DNA of 64,000 nucleotides from Effrenium voratum (Eukaryota; Sar; Dinophyceae; Suessiales; Symbiodiniaceae), in contig CAUJNA010002868.1 of assembly GCA_963377175.1 (NCBI GenBank), forward strand, positions 639,478-703,477, in the 5' to 3' direction. Positions 41,780-52,543 of the stretch are shown here, piece after piece. Position 1 is the first letter of the stretch. Every line of letters begins with the position of its first letter. The position numbers and the translations under genes were made by a program. The notes beneath the pieces are model-generated. The model saw only the letters and a list, made by a program, of their open reading frames with translations, ran no database searches and had not been told where the DNA came from.

Positions 41780-41848
41780 AAAGAGGCCGAAGCGCATGCC
41801 GCTGGGGGTGGCGCAAGTGGAGGGCGTGGCGGCACCCGAGGGGAGCTC
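41780..41848 (-). CDS. candidate exon, Ser/Thr/Pro-rich
   Basis: The acceptor CCATGGCTAG|G leads into ELPSGAATPSTCATPSGMRF, GLF (23 codons) and then GAGCAC, a possible GA donor. The frame continues to be open (EHLGLDQ), so the 3' end is uncertain. Phases fit the exon at 40545-40625. Confidence 0.5.
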
Positions 41849-42674
41849 CTAGCCATGGGCTTCGTCGGGGTGAAGAAATTGGGGGGAACCTCCCAAATGG
41901 ATTTCGGTGTGGGTTCCTTTGCTCCCTTTAAACCCCACAAAGCGTACTCACAAAACAGAAAATGGAATGAGTTGATTCGAATGTTGTGGGTAGATGGGAA
42001 ACCACACACACCTCCGAACCATCCGAATAGTGAAGTTTGGAGGTTGAGCGGTTTCACCCACAAGAACCAACATTTTAAAACCCAAACCAATCCAAGCCAC
42101 CAACTGGGGATATGAGCTGTGGTTGGGAGGTCCTCTTGCCACAGGGGAGGGGAGTTCCAATGTCTCTCCTAGAGAGGATCTGGACCTCATGGTTCCCTCA
42201 GAACGCCTCCCTAGAAACCCGTGGACGAGCATCCCTACCAACCCCAAGCAAAAGAGTCTCTTGACCATGGCGCGGGCATAAAGGTGTCGGCCTTGTCAAA
42301 AGGCAACCCCTGGCCCTCCAAGTAAGGCTCACTTTGACAACAATGGCAACCTTGTCTTGGGGTCGCATTTCAAAGGGAGGCCTAAAAAGGGGCGACAAAA
42401 GCTGTCTTTTTGACAACTCCCCAAACACAGGGTTCCCTATACAAGCAGTCGGTTTGATAGCCTTCCAAAGGTTTGATAGCTTTCCAAAGGGGTCCCCATG
42501 TTGGAAATCACCCACTTGGCCACTCACCCACAATCTCCTTCGGCTCAAAGCTGGGCATAGGAGGAATGGGCAGCATCAAATGGGTCGACCTGGAAAGAAA
42601 AGTCAGGAGAATCCATTCAGAATCCACAGGAGACATGGAGAAGATGTCAAACGAGTTTTACCATTTGCTTGGGA

Positions 42675-42998
42675 TCAGGTCGGAAGAACCCCGGCATCAA
42701 ATCCAACATTAAAGAGGGGGATGCCCCGTTTTGACAACTTTGCGAAGCATACTGAGATGCGCGCCAGACGCTGAGCATGTTCAAGAACACTTGGTTGTCT
42801 TCCTGGCACATGCGCCAAGTCCACATCCTGTCTCGCTTCGGAATTTTGGTTGAATGCTCCCCAGCAATTGGCCCCCCCACAAGGAGATTCCGCTGCAAAC
42901 GAGGAGACCAAAAAAGGGGCCAGTCTACACAAAAACACCAGCCCCTGCTCCAACAAAGCCTCAGGGCTTAGGTCCGCCCACATGAAAAGATCAAACAT
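42675..42998 (-). CDS. open frame of 107 codons, nature unknown
   Basis: The minus frame FDLFMWADLSPEALLEQGLV, FLCRLAPFLVSSFAAESPCG continues to SVLEHAQRLARISVCFAK. It lacks introns and recognisable splice sites, unlike the other coding parts. It could be a decayed retrotransposon or processed copy: LFMWAD vaguely recalls a reverse transcriptase box but lacks the DD pair. Confidence 0.28.
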   Translation of the reverse strand: MFDLFMWADLSPEALLEQGLVFLCRLAPFLVSSFAAESPCGGANCWGAFNQNSEARQDVDLAHVPGRQPSVLEHAQRLARISVCFAKLSKRGIPLFNVGFDAGVLPT

Positions 42999-43720
42999 CT
43001 CGGTTGGGCTCTTGCGCCTTTGGCCCTGTATGTCCTGGCACTTTGGTATTGCATGGCTTGGTGCTGTTGCGCACGGGCGGACTGTTTCCGAGGGAGCCCA
43101 AAAGCAAACCCCATTGTTTCATGTGATTGAGGAAAACCGCCGGCGGTTGGTGCGTTGAACCCCTCCTACTTCGAGAGAAAGAAGGGGCGATTCTACCCAT
43201 GTGACCTGCACAATGGCGAGGGGGGTATCCGATGGGTTCCACTGGGTTTCAAAGAGTTGGAGTGGCTGGATCTGTCCTTTTTGGGTGGAATCTGGGTGGG
43301 CCGAGCAAAGCCATAGGATGTTCAAACTCCCAGCGCCCAGCCGTTTTGACTGGTTGTGTCAAATCACTCAAACAGGATCGGACCCCTACATGTCAGTGTC
43401 CTTTGCCCTTCGGAGATTCACGGACCAGCACAACCCATCTTCAAAACACCTCCTTGGGTTTTTTCAGAAAGCCCCTGTCTCTTGACTCATTCCTTTGGAT
43501 GAACTTAAGCTTTGGAGTTCTATCATGTCTCTACCTTCTCCTATGTCCATCACCCCGTTGACAAGGAACTCCACCTGGTCCCGAAGATTAACCCCTAATC
43601 AAACAAAAACCCTTGTACTTGTACCTGATCGGAATGAACTCCTTAAGGTCCTCCAGAGGCTTGTTTTCTCTTTCCAAAGTCAAAAAATGATCTGAATCCG
43701 AATCCCAAGTGTTCCTTCCC

Positions 43721-43854
43721 CTATTGCCGGGGGCCTCTCCCCTTTTCGCAACCCTCCGAGTCCGACCAACTTGGCTCCTGCATGGAGCGCTGCGCCGCGG
43801 CCAAGGTCCTAGCCTGCGACACCCAAGCCGAGTCCCATAGGACGAGCCATGGGA
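43721..43854 (-). CDS. terminal exon (44 codons with stop)
   Basis: The acceptor GCAACTTCCAG|TC is followed by PWLVLWDSAWVSQARTLAAA, QRSMQEPSWSDSEGCEKGRG, PRQ and TAG at 43721-43723. Good GC3 and an abrupt change to AT-rich DNA on the right. Upstream exons were not identified in the AT-rich satellite region. Confidence 0.6.
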
Positions 43855-43892
43855 CTGGAAGTTGCTGACGAGGGAAGCACATGGCGACATAT

Positions 43893-43973
43893 GTAAATAT
43901 ATATATATATATGTATACATATGTATATATATATATATGTATATATATATGTATATATATATATACATAGAAA
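43893..43973. repeat. TA-rich microsatellite
   Basis: ATATATATATATATGTATAC followed by further GTATATATATA units, within about 45 nt upstream of the acceptor of the exon at 43721-43854. Confidence 0.85.
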
Positions 43974-44119
43974 TACATAGAGGTTTCTTTGGAGGCCAAA
44001 GTGGGACCTCCTGGGAGGTTGGGGTTTTCATAAAGCAGTTTGCTCAATGATACTAGCGTGTCAACTTGGCTCTGCGGCATCTGGCCAGTCTGCTTCAACA
44101 CCACCTCTTATAAACTTGG

Positions 44120-45190
44120 TTTGAATCATTAGGGAACCCTGCTTGAAGAATCCTGCATCCATCTGAGTACTCTGCTTCAACAGAACTGAGCATTTGCAAT
44201 TCAGGAGCGCGATTCGCGTATTGAATGAACATTAAAATCCTGGCTTAAACGGGCTTCAAGTTGTTTTGACTAGAATTAGTCTTTCAAATTATATTTTGAA
44301 GGTGGTGTCCTTTCCCAGGATGACATGGTCAATCTTTTCCTTATAATTTAAATGACATGCTGAAGGACAGAATTCCAGAAGAAAATCTAGGTTCAACTAG
44401 AAGTGAAATAGCATTTACTTTTCGAAATGCTTTCAATCAATTTGTCATTAGAATTGTTGGTCCAAAACATATTTCACAGGTGATGTCCTTTCCCAGGAGG
44501 ACTTATTCATGCTTGCTTCACGAGAATTAAGTAGATATTAACAAGGAACGAATTCCAGTAGAATGGATAATTCTGTTGGAATTGAAATAGGGTCTCCTTT
44601 TTAACAAGGATTCCAAACAAATGTCAACCAGTTGTTTTTCAAGATCAAGTTCAAACTTAAAGGTGTTTTTTATGTTTCTATGCAAACAAATTATGGAATT
44701 CAGTAAGAACAGAGTTCAAGTAAAAATTCTAGGTTAAATAGGGTGTCCAGTTTAAAGAGGACTTCAACTAGGCTTTTCATTGGACATCAAAATTTGACTT
44801 AGATCTCAAAGAGATGTCCTTTCCCATTATTTTGTTCATAGTGTTAATAGGAACTAATAAGCTCAACATCCTGGTGTAACGTCTAGTTTCAATTAGAATT
44901 TCAGTATGGTAATCCTTTTTTAAACAGGAGTTCAAGTAGAGCTTCATTTAAATTGTTAAATCGAATTGGATTTTAAAGGGAGTTCCCTGCCCAAAAGGAT
45001 TTCTTCAATCTCTTGATAATAAATTAGAGAAACATGAATAAGGAAAGAATGCCAGCAGAATCTCTAGCTTCAAATATAATTCAAACAGGCTCCTTCTTAC
45101 TGAAAAGGATGTCAATTAGATTTCACGTAGAATTCATATGTCAAAATATGTTACAGGTGCTTTCCTTTCTTTGGAGATTTATTTCAGTGT
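44120..45190 (+). repeat. AT-rich satellite, six monomers of about 150-183 bp
   Basis: The landmark GGTGNTGTCCTTTCCCAGGA recurs in degenerate form at 44301, 44479, 44662, 44811, 44978 and 45156. A second landmark (AAATAGGGTGTCC..TTTAAAGAGG, then TTCAACTAG) recurs between them. Monomers are strongly diverged and AT-rich. No ORF. Confidence 0.7.
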
Positions 45191-45235
45191 TCCAAATATA
45201 ATTCAGATAGAAGAGTCTACTGGATCCCGTGTTTG

Positions 45236-45905
45236 TTCTTTGGAACAGTCTTGAATTTGTTGGGGTCTGGGCTTGCCAGGATTCTGTTTATTTATCTTGT
45301 TTCTCGCATTTTGTGAGCCCAGTGTGGGAACTGTCCAAAAAAAACACAATTCTGCAAAGCCCGAACCACAAGAAGAGTACTGAGACACCCAGAAAAAAAT
45401 GAGAACACTGAGAAACACAAAAACCGTGCTTTTGGAAAACCCAACAAGGGCACAGAAACACTGCTACACGGGTACAAAGGAAAACACAGAGAGATGCTTT
45501 GCAAGTTCCATCACTGCGCAAGCTTTACTCTGTGCGGCGACCCCAAAAGTGTGGAACTGTCCCAAACAAAAACAATCCTGGCAAGCCTAGATCCCAAAAC
45601 AACTCGAGACTGTCCCAAAAAAAGCAAAATCCCTGGGGGTCTTGGGCAGGCCAAGAGCTCAAACCTCTGCAGGATTGTTTAATCTTCCTAGGTTTTTGGG
45701 GACAGTCTTGAGTTTTTGTTGGGGTCTGGGCTTGCCAGGATTATTCTTGCTGTTTGTGAGGCCGACCTCAACAAAAGTGTGGAACTATCCCAAAAAACAA
45801 TCCTGGCAAGCCCAGGCCGCAAGAAGCATACTGAGACCATAAGAAAAAACGAGAACACTGAGAAGCACTAAGAAACACTGCTTTGTAGAAAACACAACCT
45901 CCCAG
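45236..45905. repeat. direct and inverted repeats around CTTGCCAGGATT
   Basis: GGGGTCTGGGCTTGCCAGGA occurs at 45260 and 45721. AATCCTGGCAAGCC, its inverse, occurs at about 45566 and 45798. A longer direct repeat (CAAGAAG.GTACTGAGAC, then AAAAAANGAGAACACTGAGA) joins 45366-45435 to 45820-45885. The block looks like a rearranged pair of foldback elements. Confidence 0.65.
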
Positions 45906-47179
45906 GAGGTCCCTTGCTGTTCTTTCGAGGCCCAAACAAAGCAACCCCGAGGACTGGCGAGGATTTGTCTCATATCTTTTTCGCCGAAGCGGGACAGAAC
46001 CCCCCAGGAGAGCAACGTCAGGTGCGGGCAACTTGTGACATCCTAAAGGAGGGTTTCGGTTTCGGTGGGGATCTAGGTTCCGAACCTTCCATGCCAAATA
46101 CCCAGAATCCGTGATGTGTTTTATAATGTAGTGGTTGTCATGCCCATATTCCTAGTTGCGAATCTCCGCGCATTCCCTCGCTGCAAGACGGGGCAAGCGC
46201 CCCGACGATCCGTAAATCGGGGAGTAGAACCTAAACGGCCCGCTTAGAGGGTGAGCGCTCAAGTGTCCCTTGGAATCCAAGTTTTAAGCCGAAACCATCA
46301 GATTCAGTTTGATGGGAACATATATTTGACAAGTCGAAACAACAACCGGGCCCCTGTATGTAGATGATGTTGCTTTCGTGTCCATTCCCTGCCAACCAAA
46401 ATCAAAAACTGCCACATAGCCATATCTTCGGAGAAAAGCTGAGGGTCTTTCAGACCAAAGGCTTGAGGAGTCCATGGTCGCGCTGCTTCAACCAATCTTG
46501 CAACCTGGCTGAGCAACGAAAAGCGAGAAGGCGATGCTCGAAACCGCCAGTCTCTCTTTGGGGGGGCCAAAGAGAATTGTTGCGAAACCCTCCTTTGAGT
46601 CATAATGACCTGGCCACAACCCAGGGTAACGAATCAAGAGGAGGGGAAACCCGCAACGTTCTTTGGTACGGTCCCCTCCTAACCTTCAACCTGTTCGGTT
46701 CTGAGAGTGGCTGCAGGTTTCCTTTTGCGCCAGGCCAGAGCGGTTTCCATGGCTCAGCACCGGTGAAGACTCAAGTTGAGCCGGCAACACACATCTCCCG
46801 AAAAGAGAAAGTGGTTGGGTATATTGTTAATCGCAGACATTTGGGTGGACATCATTTGGACCATTATATATTTAAGGCAGGTTTCAGCCCAATCTCCTCC
46901 AAGCCCACTGGAAAAACGTCTTTGGCCCCAAAGTCCTGCATGGGTTCCAAAAAAAATCACCTAACAGGCTTTCGCCTTCAGCACAGTGGACTTCTGCAAG
47001 AAGAGGATCACCGCTTGTGGCGATTCTATATTGTTGGCGGGACACCCCACACACAAAACTGGAAAAAGTGGCATGCACTGAACAACTTGCCTAAGATACC
47101 ATTTGCTTTGGAGCCCTTTGTTTGCATGGGGTTTCCATTCAAAATATAGCGACCCCCAAAGAAAAGGCGTCCGACCAGG

Positions 47180-47257
47180 TCATCCCTTCGCAACATCGGC
47201 GGCCTCCTCAAGGAGATGGTCCATGGACTTGGCGCGCTCGCGCTCGTGCTGCTTCAC
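47180..47257 (-). CDS. terminal coiled-coil exon
   Basis: The acceptor GTCGAATTGCAG|G is followed in phase 0 by VKQHERERAKSMDHLLEEAA, DVAKG and TGA at 47180-47182 (26 codons exactly). Phase agrees with the exon at 47537-47637. It is the end of a four-exon chain starting at 51200. Likely a coiled-coil C-terminus, family unknown. Confidence 0.8.
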   Translation of the reverse strand: MKQHERERAKSMDHLLEEAADVAKG

Positions 47258-47421
47258 CTGCAATTCGACCAAACCTGGAGCTGGGAAACTGGGACCCGTC
47301 GACGAATCCAACAAGTGGAAACAACCACCACCCCAAGTTCACATCGGCGCCAACAACATACTTGTCGGACCCTCAGATCTGTTGTAACGCAAATCCGTCT
47401 CACGATCCGGGTTTGTCTTGC

Positions 47422-47495
47422 CACCCATCCATAGGTGTCCTTTGGGGAAACCACCAGGTAAACCAGGAATCGCCATCTATTTCTATGCACCCATC
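47422..47495. mobile_element. 58-bp MITE with 8-bp target-site duplication
   Basis: The element at 47430-47487 starts CATAGGTGTCC and ends ATTTCTATG. CACCCATC flanks it exactly on both sides (47422-47429 and 47488-47495). The inner ACCACCAGGTAAACCAGG and GCCATCTAT match the element at 28879-28986. It is therefore a shorter relative inserted in the intron between the exons at 47537 and 47257. Confidence 0.72.
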
Positions 47496-47536
47496 CCTCT
47501 GACTCCTCCCTGTGTCCCCTCAAACAGCCGAGTTAC

Positions 47537-47637
47537 CTCTGCAGCAGCCTGAGTCCAGGCCTGCCGGAGCCTCGCTGCCGCACAATTCGGCTGCCACGCG
47601 GCTTCCCGAACCCGAAACAAGACAAACTCTTTGGGAC
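47537..47637 (-). CDS. internal exon (101 nt)
   Basis: The acceptor TTTGCTTTAG|GT and donor GCAGAG|GTAACT bound a clean frame: PKEFVLFRVREAAWQPNCAA then ARLRQAWTQAAAE. It begins 2 nt in, matching the single leftover base of the exon at 50695-50815, and ends in phase 0 for the terminal exon. Confidence 0.82.
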
Positions 47638-48632
47638 CTAAAGCAAAGCCGCCGCAGCGCGGGGCAACCATCGAATGGCTGTCCCTTCTGCCAAGCTTCC
47701 GACTTGCAAGAGGAATCCGTGACCGTGCTTGGGGGCACAGATTCTTACCTGGTGCAGTGGATGCCCCAATTGCTGCAAGCAGGGAACAAGAGAAGCCCTG
47801 CAATTTGCCGCGTTTTATGAGGGTCTGTGTTGTTTCCTTTGCAATCTTCGGGAAACAACTGCAGTCTTGAAAGGACCCCCCCAACAAAAAAGATGCCCGG
47901 CGAAGGACGTCAGTGGAAAACCATTGCCAGCCAAGACAATTTGGATCCGATTCGATGTTGATCGTTGGAAAGGAAATTGCTAACAAAGGAAAAGGACTGC
48001 AACGGACGAAGACTATCCAATTCTTGAGACATGATTCCACCTGACCAACAGGGGAAGGATCTTGTGGAGTGTTACAGCCCGGTCAGTGCAGTCAGCCTGG
48101 GATACCCACTTGCGGTCGGGGACCAAACTGTGTAACCTAGCTTTACCAAAACACCCACGAGTGTACAGGCACTCATATCTGCCACTGCAGCTGGCAAGAA
48201 ACAAGACATGTATATTTCCAGTGATAGATTCCTCTCAGAACAACCATGGGAACATGTGGAAGATGCTCAGCGACCGGTTGCCATGGGAGTCCCCTTCCGA
48301 AAGGCAGTGTTTTCCCTCTCAGGGTCAGATTTGCGGCCATCCCTGGAAAGTGGGCCCAACCTGTTTTGACATATGCCCACAGGGCTTTTGGATTCCATTC
48401 AACAAGTCCCCAAAAACATGAAGATGACTGTGTGAGACTCTAAAATTGGCTTCGAGAAGCAGACTCGCTTGGAGAGGTCTCCAGCTTTCACACGCCATTT
48501 GGGCTTCAGCCCCGCCCGTCTGTTTGGCTTCACGCCACGAGTGACTCCATGGAGTCACTGCGTTGAAATGCCGAGTAGCGACTTTAATTGGTATTCAGTG
48601 TGCGGCATTGGGGGAAGGGAGTGAATTCAAAA

Positions 48633-48873
48633 ATGATGATGATGATGAGGAGGATGATGATGATGAGGACAATGATGAGGATGGTGCTGATGATGATGAG
48701 GATGATGATGATGATGATGATGATGAATGATGAGGGTGATGATGAGGATGATGATGAGGATGATGAAGATGATGATGAGGATGATGAGGATTATGATGAG
48801 GATGATGATGATGAGGATGATGAGGATGATGATGATGAGGATGATGATGAAGATGAAGATGATGATGATGATG

Positions 48874-48910
<37 letters not shown>

Positions 48911-49128
48911 GGAAGATGATGATTATGATGAGGATGATGAGGATCAAGATGAGGATGATGATGAGGATCAAGATGAGGATGATGATGAGGCTGATGATGA
49001 AGATGAAGATGATGATGAAGATGATGATGCAGATGAAGATGATGATGAAGATGAAGATGATGATGATGATGATGAGGATGATGATGAAGATGAAGATGAT
49101 GAGGATGATGATGATGAGGATGAGGATG

Positions 49129-49159
<31 letters not shown>

Positions 49160-49205
49160 GGATGAGGATGAGGATAAGGATGATGATGACGATGATGATG
49201 GAGCT
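48633..49205 (+). repeat. (GAT)n trinucleotide array with GAG/GAA interruptions
   Basis: About 570 bp of GAT/GAG/AAG triplets inside the 3-kb intron between the exons at 50695 and 47637. It gives Asp/Glu, Met and His/Ile homopolymer ORFs that are artefacts. Confidence 0.92.
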
Positions 49206-49611
49206 CACCACAAGGTCCCACATGCAATGGAAAAGAATTAAATCAGAAGTTAATTCCTGGAATATGTGTAAATCAGAGTCGGAAATGCAATAAAAAAGAA
49301 TTAAATCAGAAGTTGATTCCTGGAATGAGTCTTCCAGCCACCAAGGGGATTACCTCTAGAGTTAATCCCAAGGTCCCAAATGCAAGGGCCAAGAATTAAA
49401 TCCGAAGTTAATTCCTGGAATGGAAGGTCCACGGAACCTGAAACTCAAAAGCATTAACTTGGGAGTTAATCTTTTCTAACTTTTGAATTCACTCTGTTTC
49501 ATCTGCGTTTTGTGCTTCCCCTTGTTCCACTTTCGATCTACGGACTCAATCGTAGCCGGTTTTCGGTGCCAGGGGATTTGTCGGCCCTGGGCTCCTTACA
49601 TTTTCCTGCAG

Positions 49612-49709
49612 CCATCATGGAAGCCCCCAAGTCCATTCAGCAATGGGCGAAGACACCGGCAACCTGGCTGATGTTCAAAAGACCGAAGGGGAAACAGAAG
49701 AAACCCTGA
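49612..49709 (+). CDS. possible + strand terminal exon
   Basis: A good acceptor ACATTTTCCTGCAG|C on the + strand leads to IMEAPKSIQQWAKTPATWLM, FKRPKGKQKKP and TGA. It is opposite to all neighbours and lies inside the inferred large intron of the minus gene, so it may be chance or a nested gene. Confidence 0.25.
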
Positions 49710-50694
49710 AGACCTCACCCATGCCGTGACAGCGTGGCCACACCAGGCACCGAGCGGTTGCAAAAGGCAAAAACAAGAGTTGCCATCCATTTGGAAGTCG
49801 AGCGTTGATTCATGTGCAAACACAAGGGACTAACAAAATCGTTCATGCCCTTTTTGCTTTCTCCCTCAAAGAAAACCAGGGCCCGATTTTGAGTCGTCCC
49901 GGGCTGCCGCGCTTGGCTTTGATCCGGGACTCGGCCTGGCCAGTCGGCCCCAAGTTCCCAGTCGGCAAGGGTCGACGTGTTTGGGTCCTCTAAAGGTGAA
50001 GGTTGTTTGAAGCACCCAATCAAACTTCTGCAACCCGCCCTCCAGAGCTGAAGGCTTGCTAAGGACATTCCCACAATCCAATGGAGAGGGAGGGCTCCTT
50101 CTAAAAGCTAGTGGAACTGTCCTTCCAACAGCTTGGTCTTAGAGCAAAACGCTCTGGGATTCCAAGCATCAAAACAATGGGGCTTTCCCTCCTCCTTCCA
50201 ATCCAAAATGGACGAGTGGCTTTCCAAACGAAGAAAGTAGTCTTCTGAAACCCTCCGATCGGCTTCCATTGGAGGGTGACTAGCTTCCATTGGAGGGTGG
50301 CTAGCTGGCTCATGGTGCGGCAGAGGGTCTTTTTGTTTCGGATTGAAATCCACAAAGGGCCTTCAGCTTTCAATTTCGCTTAAGACCAGTCAATAAAGTG
50401 CTCCAGTCCAGATTTGGAAGTGGTTGGAAAGGAGCTTGATATCAAAAAGCCCTCCAAAAGGCATTTCGACACGGCGTTGCCATGTCGCCTGAAAAGTTGG
50501 GGGCGGGTGACCGGAATAGTTCAATGGCGAACTTTCTGTTGGGATTTGCTTTGGCTTCCTAACTCACAGGAAAAGGGCTCTCCAGTTTATCAGGGTCGCC
50601 TCTAGTTCACCTTCCCAACATCACCACGCCTGAAAGAAATTCGCTTCGAATCGAGGAGGGCACTGAATTTAAGCCTCCAAAAGCTACAACTCAC

Positions 50695-50815
50695 TTAGAA
50701 AATCAAGGACCCCGGCCTGTTTTAGAGGGGGTTCCTGGCATGTTCGATCGCGCGCCTCGTCCACCACTGCCGCACGCACCTCGTGCAAAAGCCGGGCTGG
50801 GCTCGAGCTCATGTC
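50695..50815 (-). CDS. internal exon (121 nt)
   Basis: The acceptor CCGTGCTAG|G and canonical donor TTTCTAA|GTGAGT bound DMSSSPARLLHEVRAAVVDE, ARDRTCQEPPLKQAGVLDFL plus one base. It starts in phase 0 after the exon at 51122-51200, and its leftover base is completed by GT of the exon at 47637. Helical and acidic/basic mixed, probably coiled coil. Confidence 0.76.
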
Positions 50816-51121
50816 CTAGCACGGCTGAATCGAGGGCGTGTGTCACAGGCACGGTCCAAAATACTTTGCTCCCGCAATGGGTTTGTCTTTCAATTGAGGG
50901 TGCCCTTTTTCGGGCTCGGTTTACAAGGAAGCAAACGGAAGCCAACCTTTTCCCCCTATTTGAGACATACCAAAATTGGAAATGGGAAACTGAGCGAGTC
51001 CTGGAGATGTTGACCATGTACCCTTCCCTCAATCCTGAAAGACGGGGTTTTCGAAGCCTTGTGGGGAACCCACAACGTGTCGACTCTCATGATTGCTGCT
51101 GACAAAGGCAGACCCCCCGAC

Positions 51122-51200
51122 CCGCGTCCGCCTCGACCGCGTTCTGCGCACCTCAATGGCAGGGTCGCGTCGCAACGCGACGCGGAATTCCAAGAAATGT
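51122..51200 (-). CDS. internal exon, Arg-rich
   Basis: The acceptor TGAGCTTAG|A and donor ACGCGG|GTCGGG give one base plus exactly 26 codons: HFLEFRVALRRDPAIEVRRT then RSRRTR. It ends in phase 0 for the next exon. A + strand frame through this DNA is open too, but orientation and phases favour minus. Confidence 0.58.
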
Positions 51201-51493
51201 CTAAGCTCAGTCCCGGGGTGGTATGCAAAGTGAAAGGAACCTCAACATGTGGTTTTGAACTGAGAAACCTCACATTGCTCATTTGCTCGTTGCACTGTGG
51301 CAAAATGGCCGTCCCGATCCCATATCCTGACTTGCTCACCCTTGAGAAACAATCAGCCAAGATGAGGTTCCTCTAGTGAGTGCTTTTCAGGTTCTGCATG
51401 TTGCAAAGCTGGGCTCACGATCCAGCAAGGCTCGTGATGATGCCAAGAATTAATCATTTGAGTCAAATAGATGTGGGTGGGAGGGTACAGACA

Positions 51494-51606
51494 AATGGCC
51501 ATGGGTCAAAATCCAAATCGCACCCCAGTGAACATCCCAATCCCCACTAAAATAGGTTCTAAAATGGGTGAAATGGTACAATTGGTTTTGACAACCACAG
51601 CCAAAT
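51494..51606 (-). mobile_element. family A TIR element
   Basis: It carries ATGGCCATGGGTCAAAATCC, CCAGTGAACATCCCAATCCC, TAAAATAGGTTCTAAAATGG and TTTTGACAACCACAGCCAAA. The central GGTGCACC part is shortened. No adjacent exon was recognised. Confidence 0.72.
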
Positions 51607-51984
51607 GTCGTTTCCTTAACCTGAAGCCGAGGTTCCTTTTTTGGAGGACCTTCGTGGGATGGCTTGTGAGTTACGGCTCGTGAGTTATGGCCGGGGTTGA
51701 AAGTAAAAGACCAACCCCCCAATGGCATTTTAGATGGTGAGTAGCCCTCATGTTCAAATGATAGCTTGGGTCAGAGTAGCGTCATATCCCGTACCTGGAT
51801 CTCCTAGAAGTTGAGAATTCCTACTCCAAAATTGAAAAAGTACTTTTTGGCCTGAGGACACGGGTATTTCCACTTTCGAACGGGTATTTCTACTCTTGAA
51901 CGGATATTTTCCCTACCATCGAAGAGTTCATAAATCAGCACTTATCAAAGGCTTATTGCGTAATGTTGGCGTATTTTTTACGTA

Positions 51985-52120
51985 CTTCCGAACGGGTCCG
52001 AACGGGTCCGAATGGGTACGAACGGGTTCGAACGGGTTCGAACGGGTTTCGAACGGGTTTCGAACGGGTTCCGAACGGGTCCGAACGGATGCCTGGGCAG
52101 TCGGAACTACCCGAACGGGC
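51985..52120 (+). repeat. 10-bp tandem repeat CGAACGGGTN
   Basis: About twelve units of CCGAACGGGT/TCGAACGGGT, some 11 bp long. It is related in core (GAACGG) to the 44-bp satellite at 1540-2010. Confidence 0.85.
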
Positions 52121-52543
52121 ATTTTAACACGGAGTGAAAATTGTCACTCCAGCATGGAAGAAAGTACTTGTTTCTTTTTGGAGTGGGAATTACTAACTTT
52201 CAAGAGATGCAGGTATAGATAGTGGTGGTAGTGTTCACCGTTGACCGGCTGCATACATCTCCGAGCGGCATGTGAACTCAATCAAACCCAGCGGCTTTTT
52301 GGGCATTCAGGCTTTCGGGGCACAATCTGCAAGTTGTAGGAATTCTACAGGCTGCAGAACTAGACTAGGCTTGCAACAGCTTTGCTCGTTGTCAAGCATC
52401 AGATGCGCGGCGTGCGCAAGAAGCCGTTGACAGGTGACTGCAACATGAAAGGTGGGACCTCTACTTCCAACCACACCAAAGCAACAACTGGCATCTGCAA
52501 GGATGCAAGAAACTTGATCAGTCGGATCAGAGGCTTCCAAATG

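Noticed and set aside
46150..46260. Possible tRNA or small RNA gene
   Set aside because: The GC-rich hairpin-like words do not give a cloverleaf, and no B-box such as GGTTCGANNCC was found.
46337..46400. YVDD motif (PLYVDDVAFVS) suggesting a reverse transcriptase
   Set aside because: A four-residue motif is expected about once by chance in six frames of 64 kb, the frame stops shortly after, and no other reverse transcriptase box was seen.
46364..47149. 261-codon + strand ORF
   Set aside because: A competing 99-codon minus frame overlaps it, the residues show no domain, there are no splice sites, and its right half overlaps intronic DNA of the minus gene. Most likely chance or a decayed copy.
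48588..49241. Asp/Glu, Met and His ORFs of about 200 codons
   Set aside because: (GAT)n array read in different frames. No flanking coding signal.
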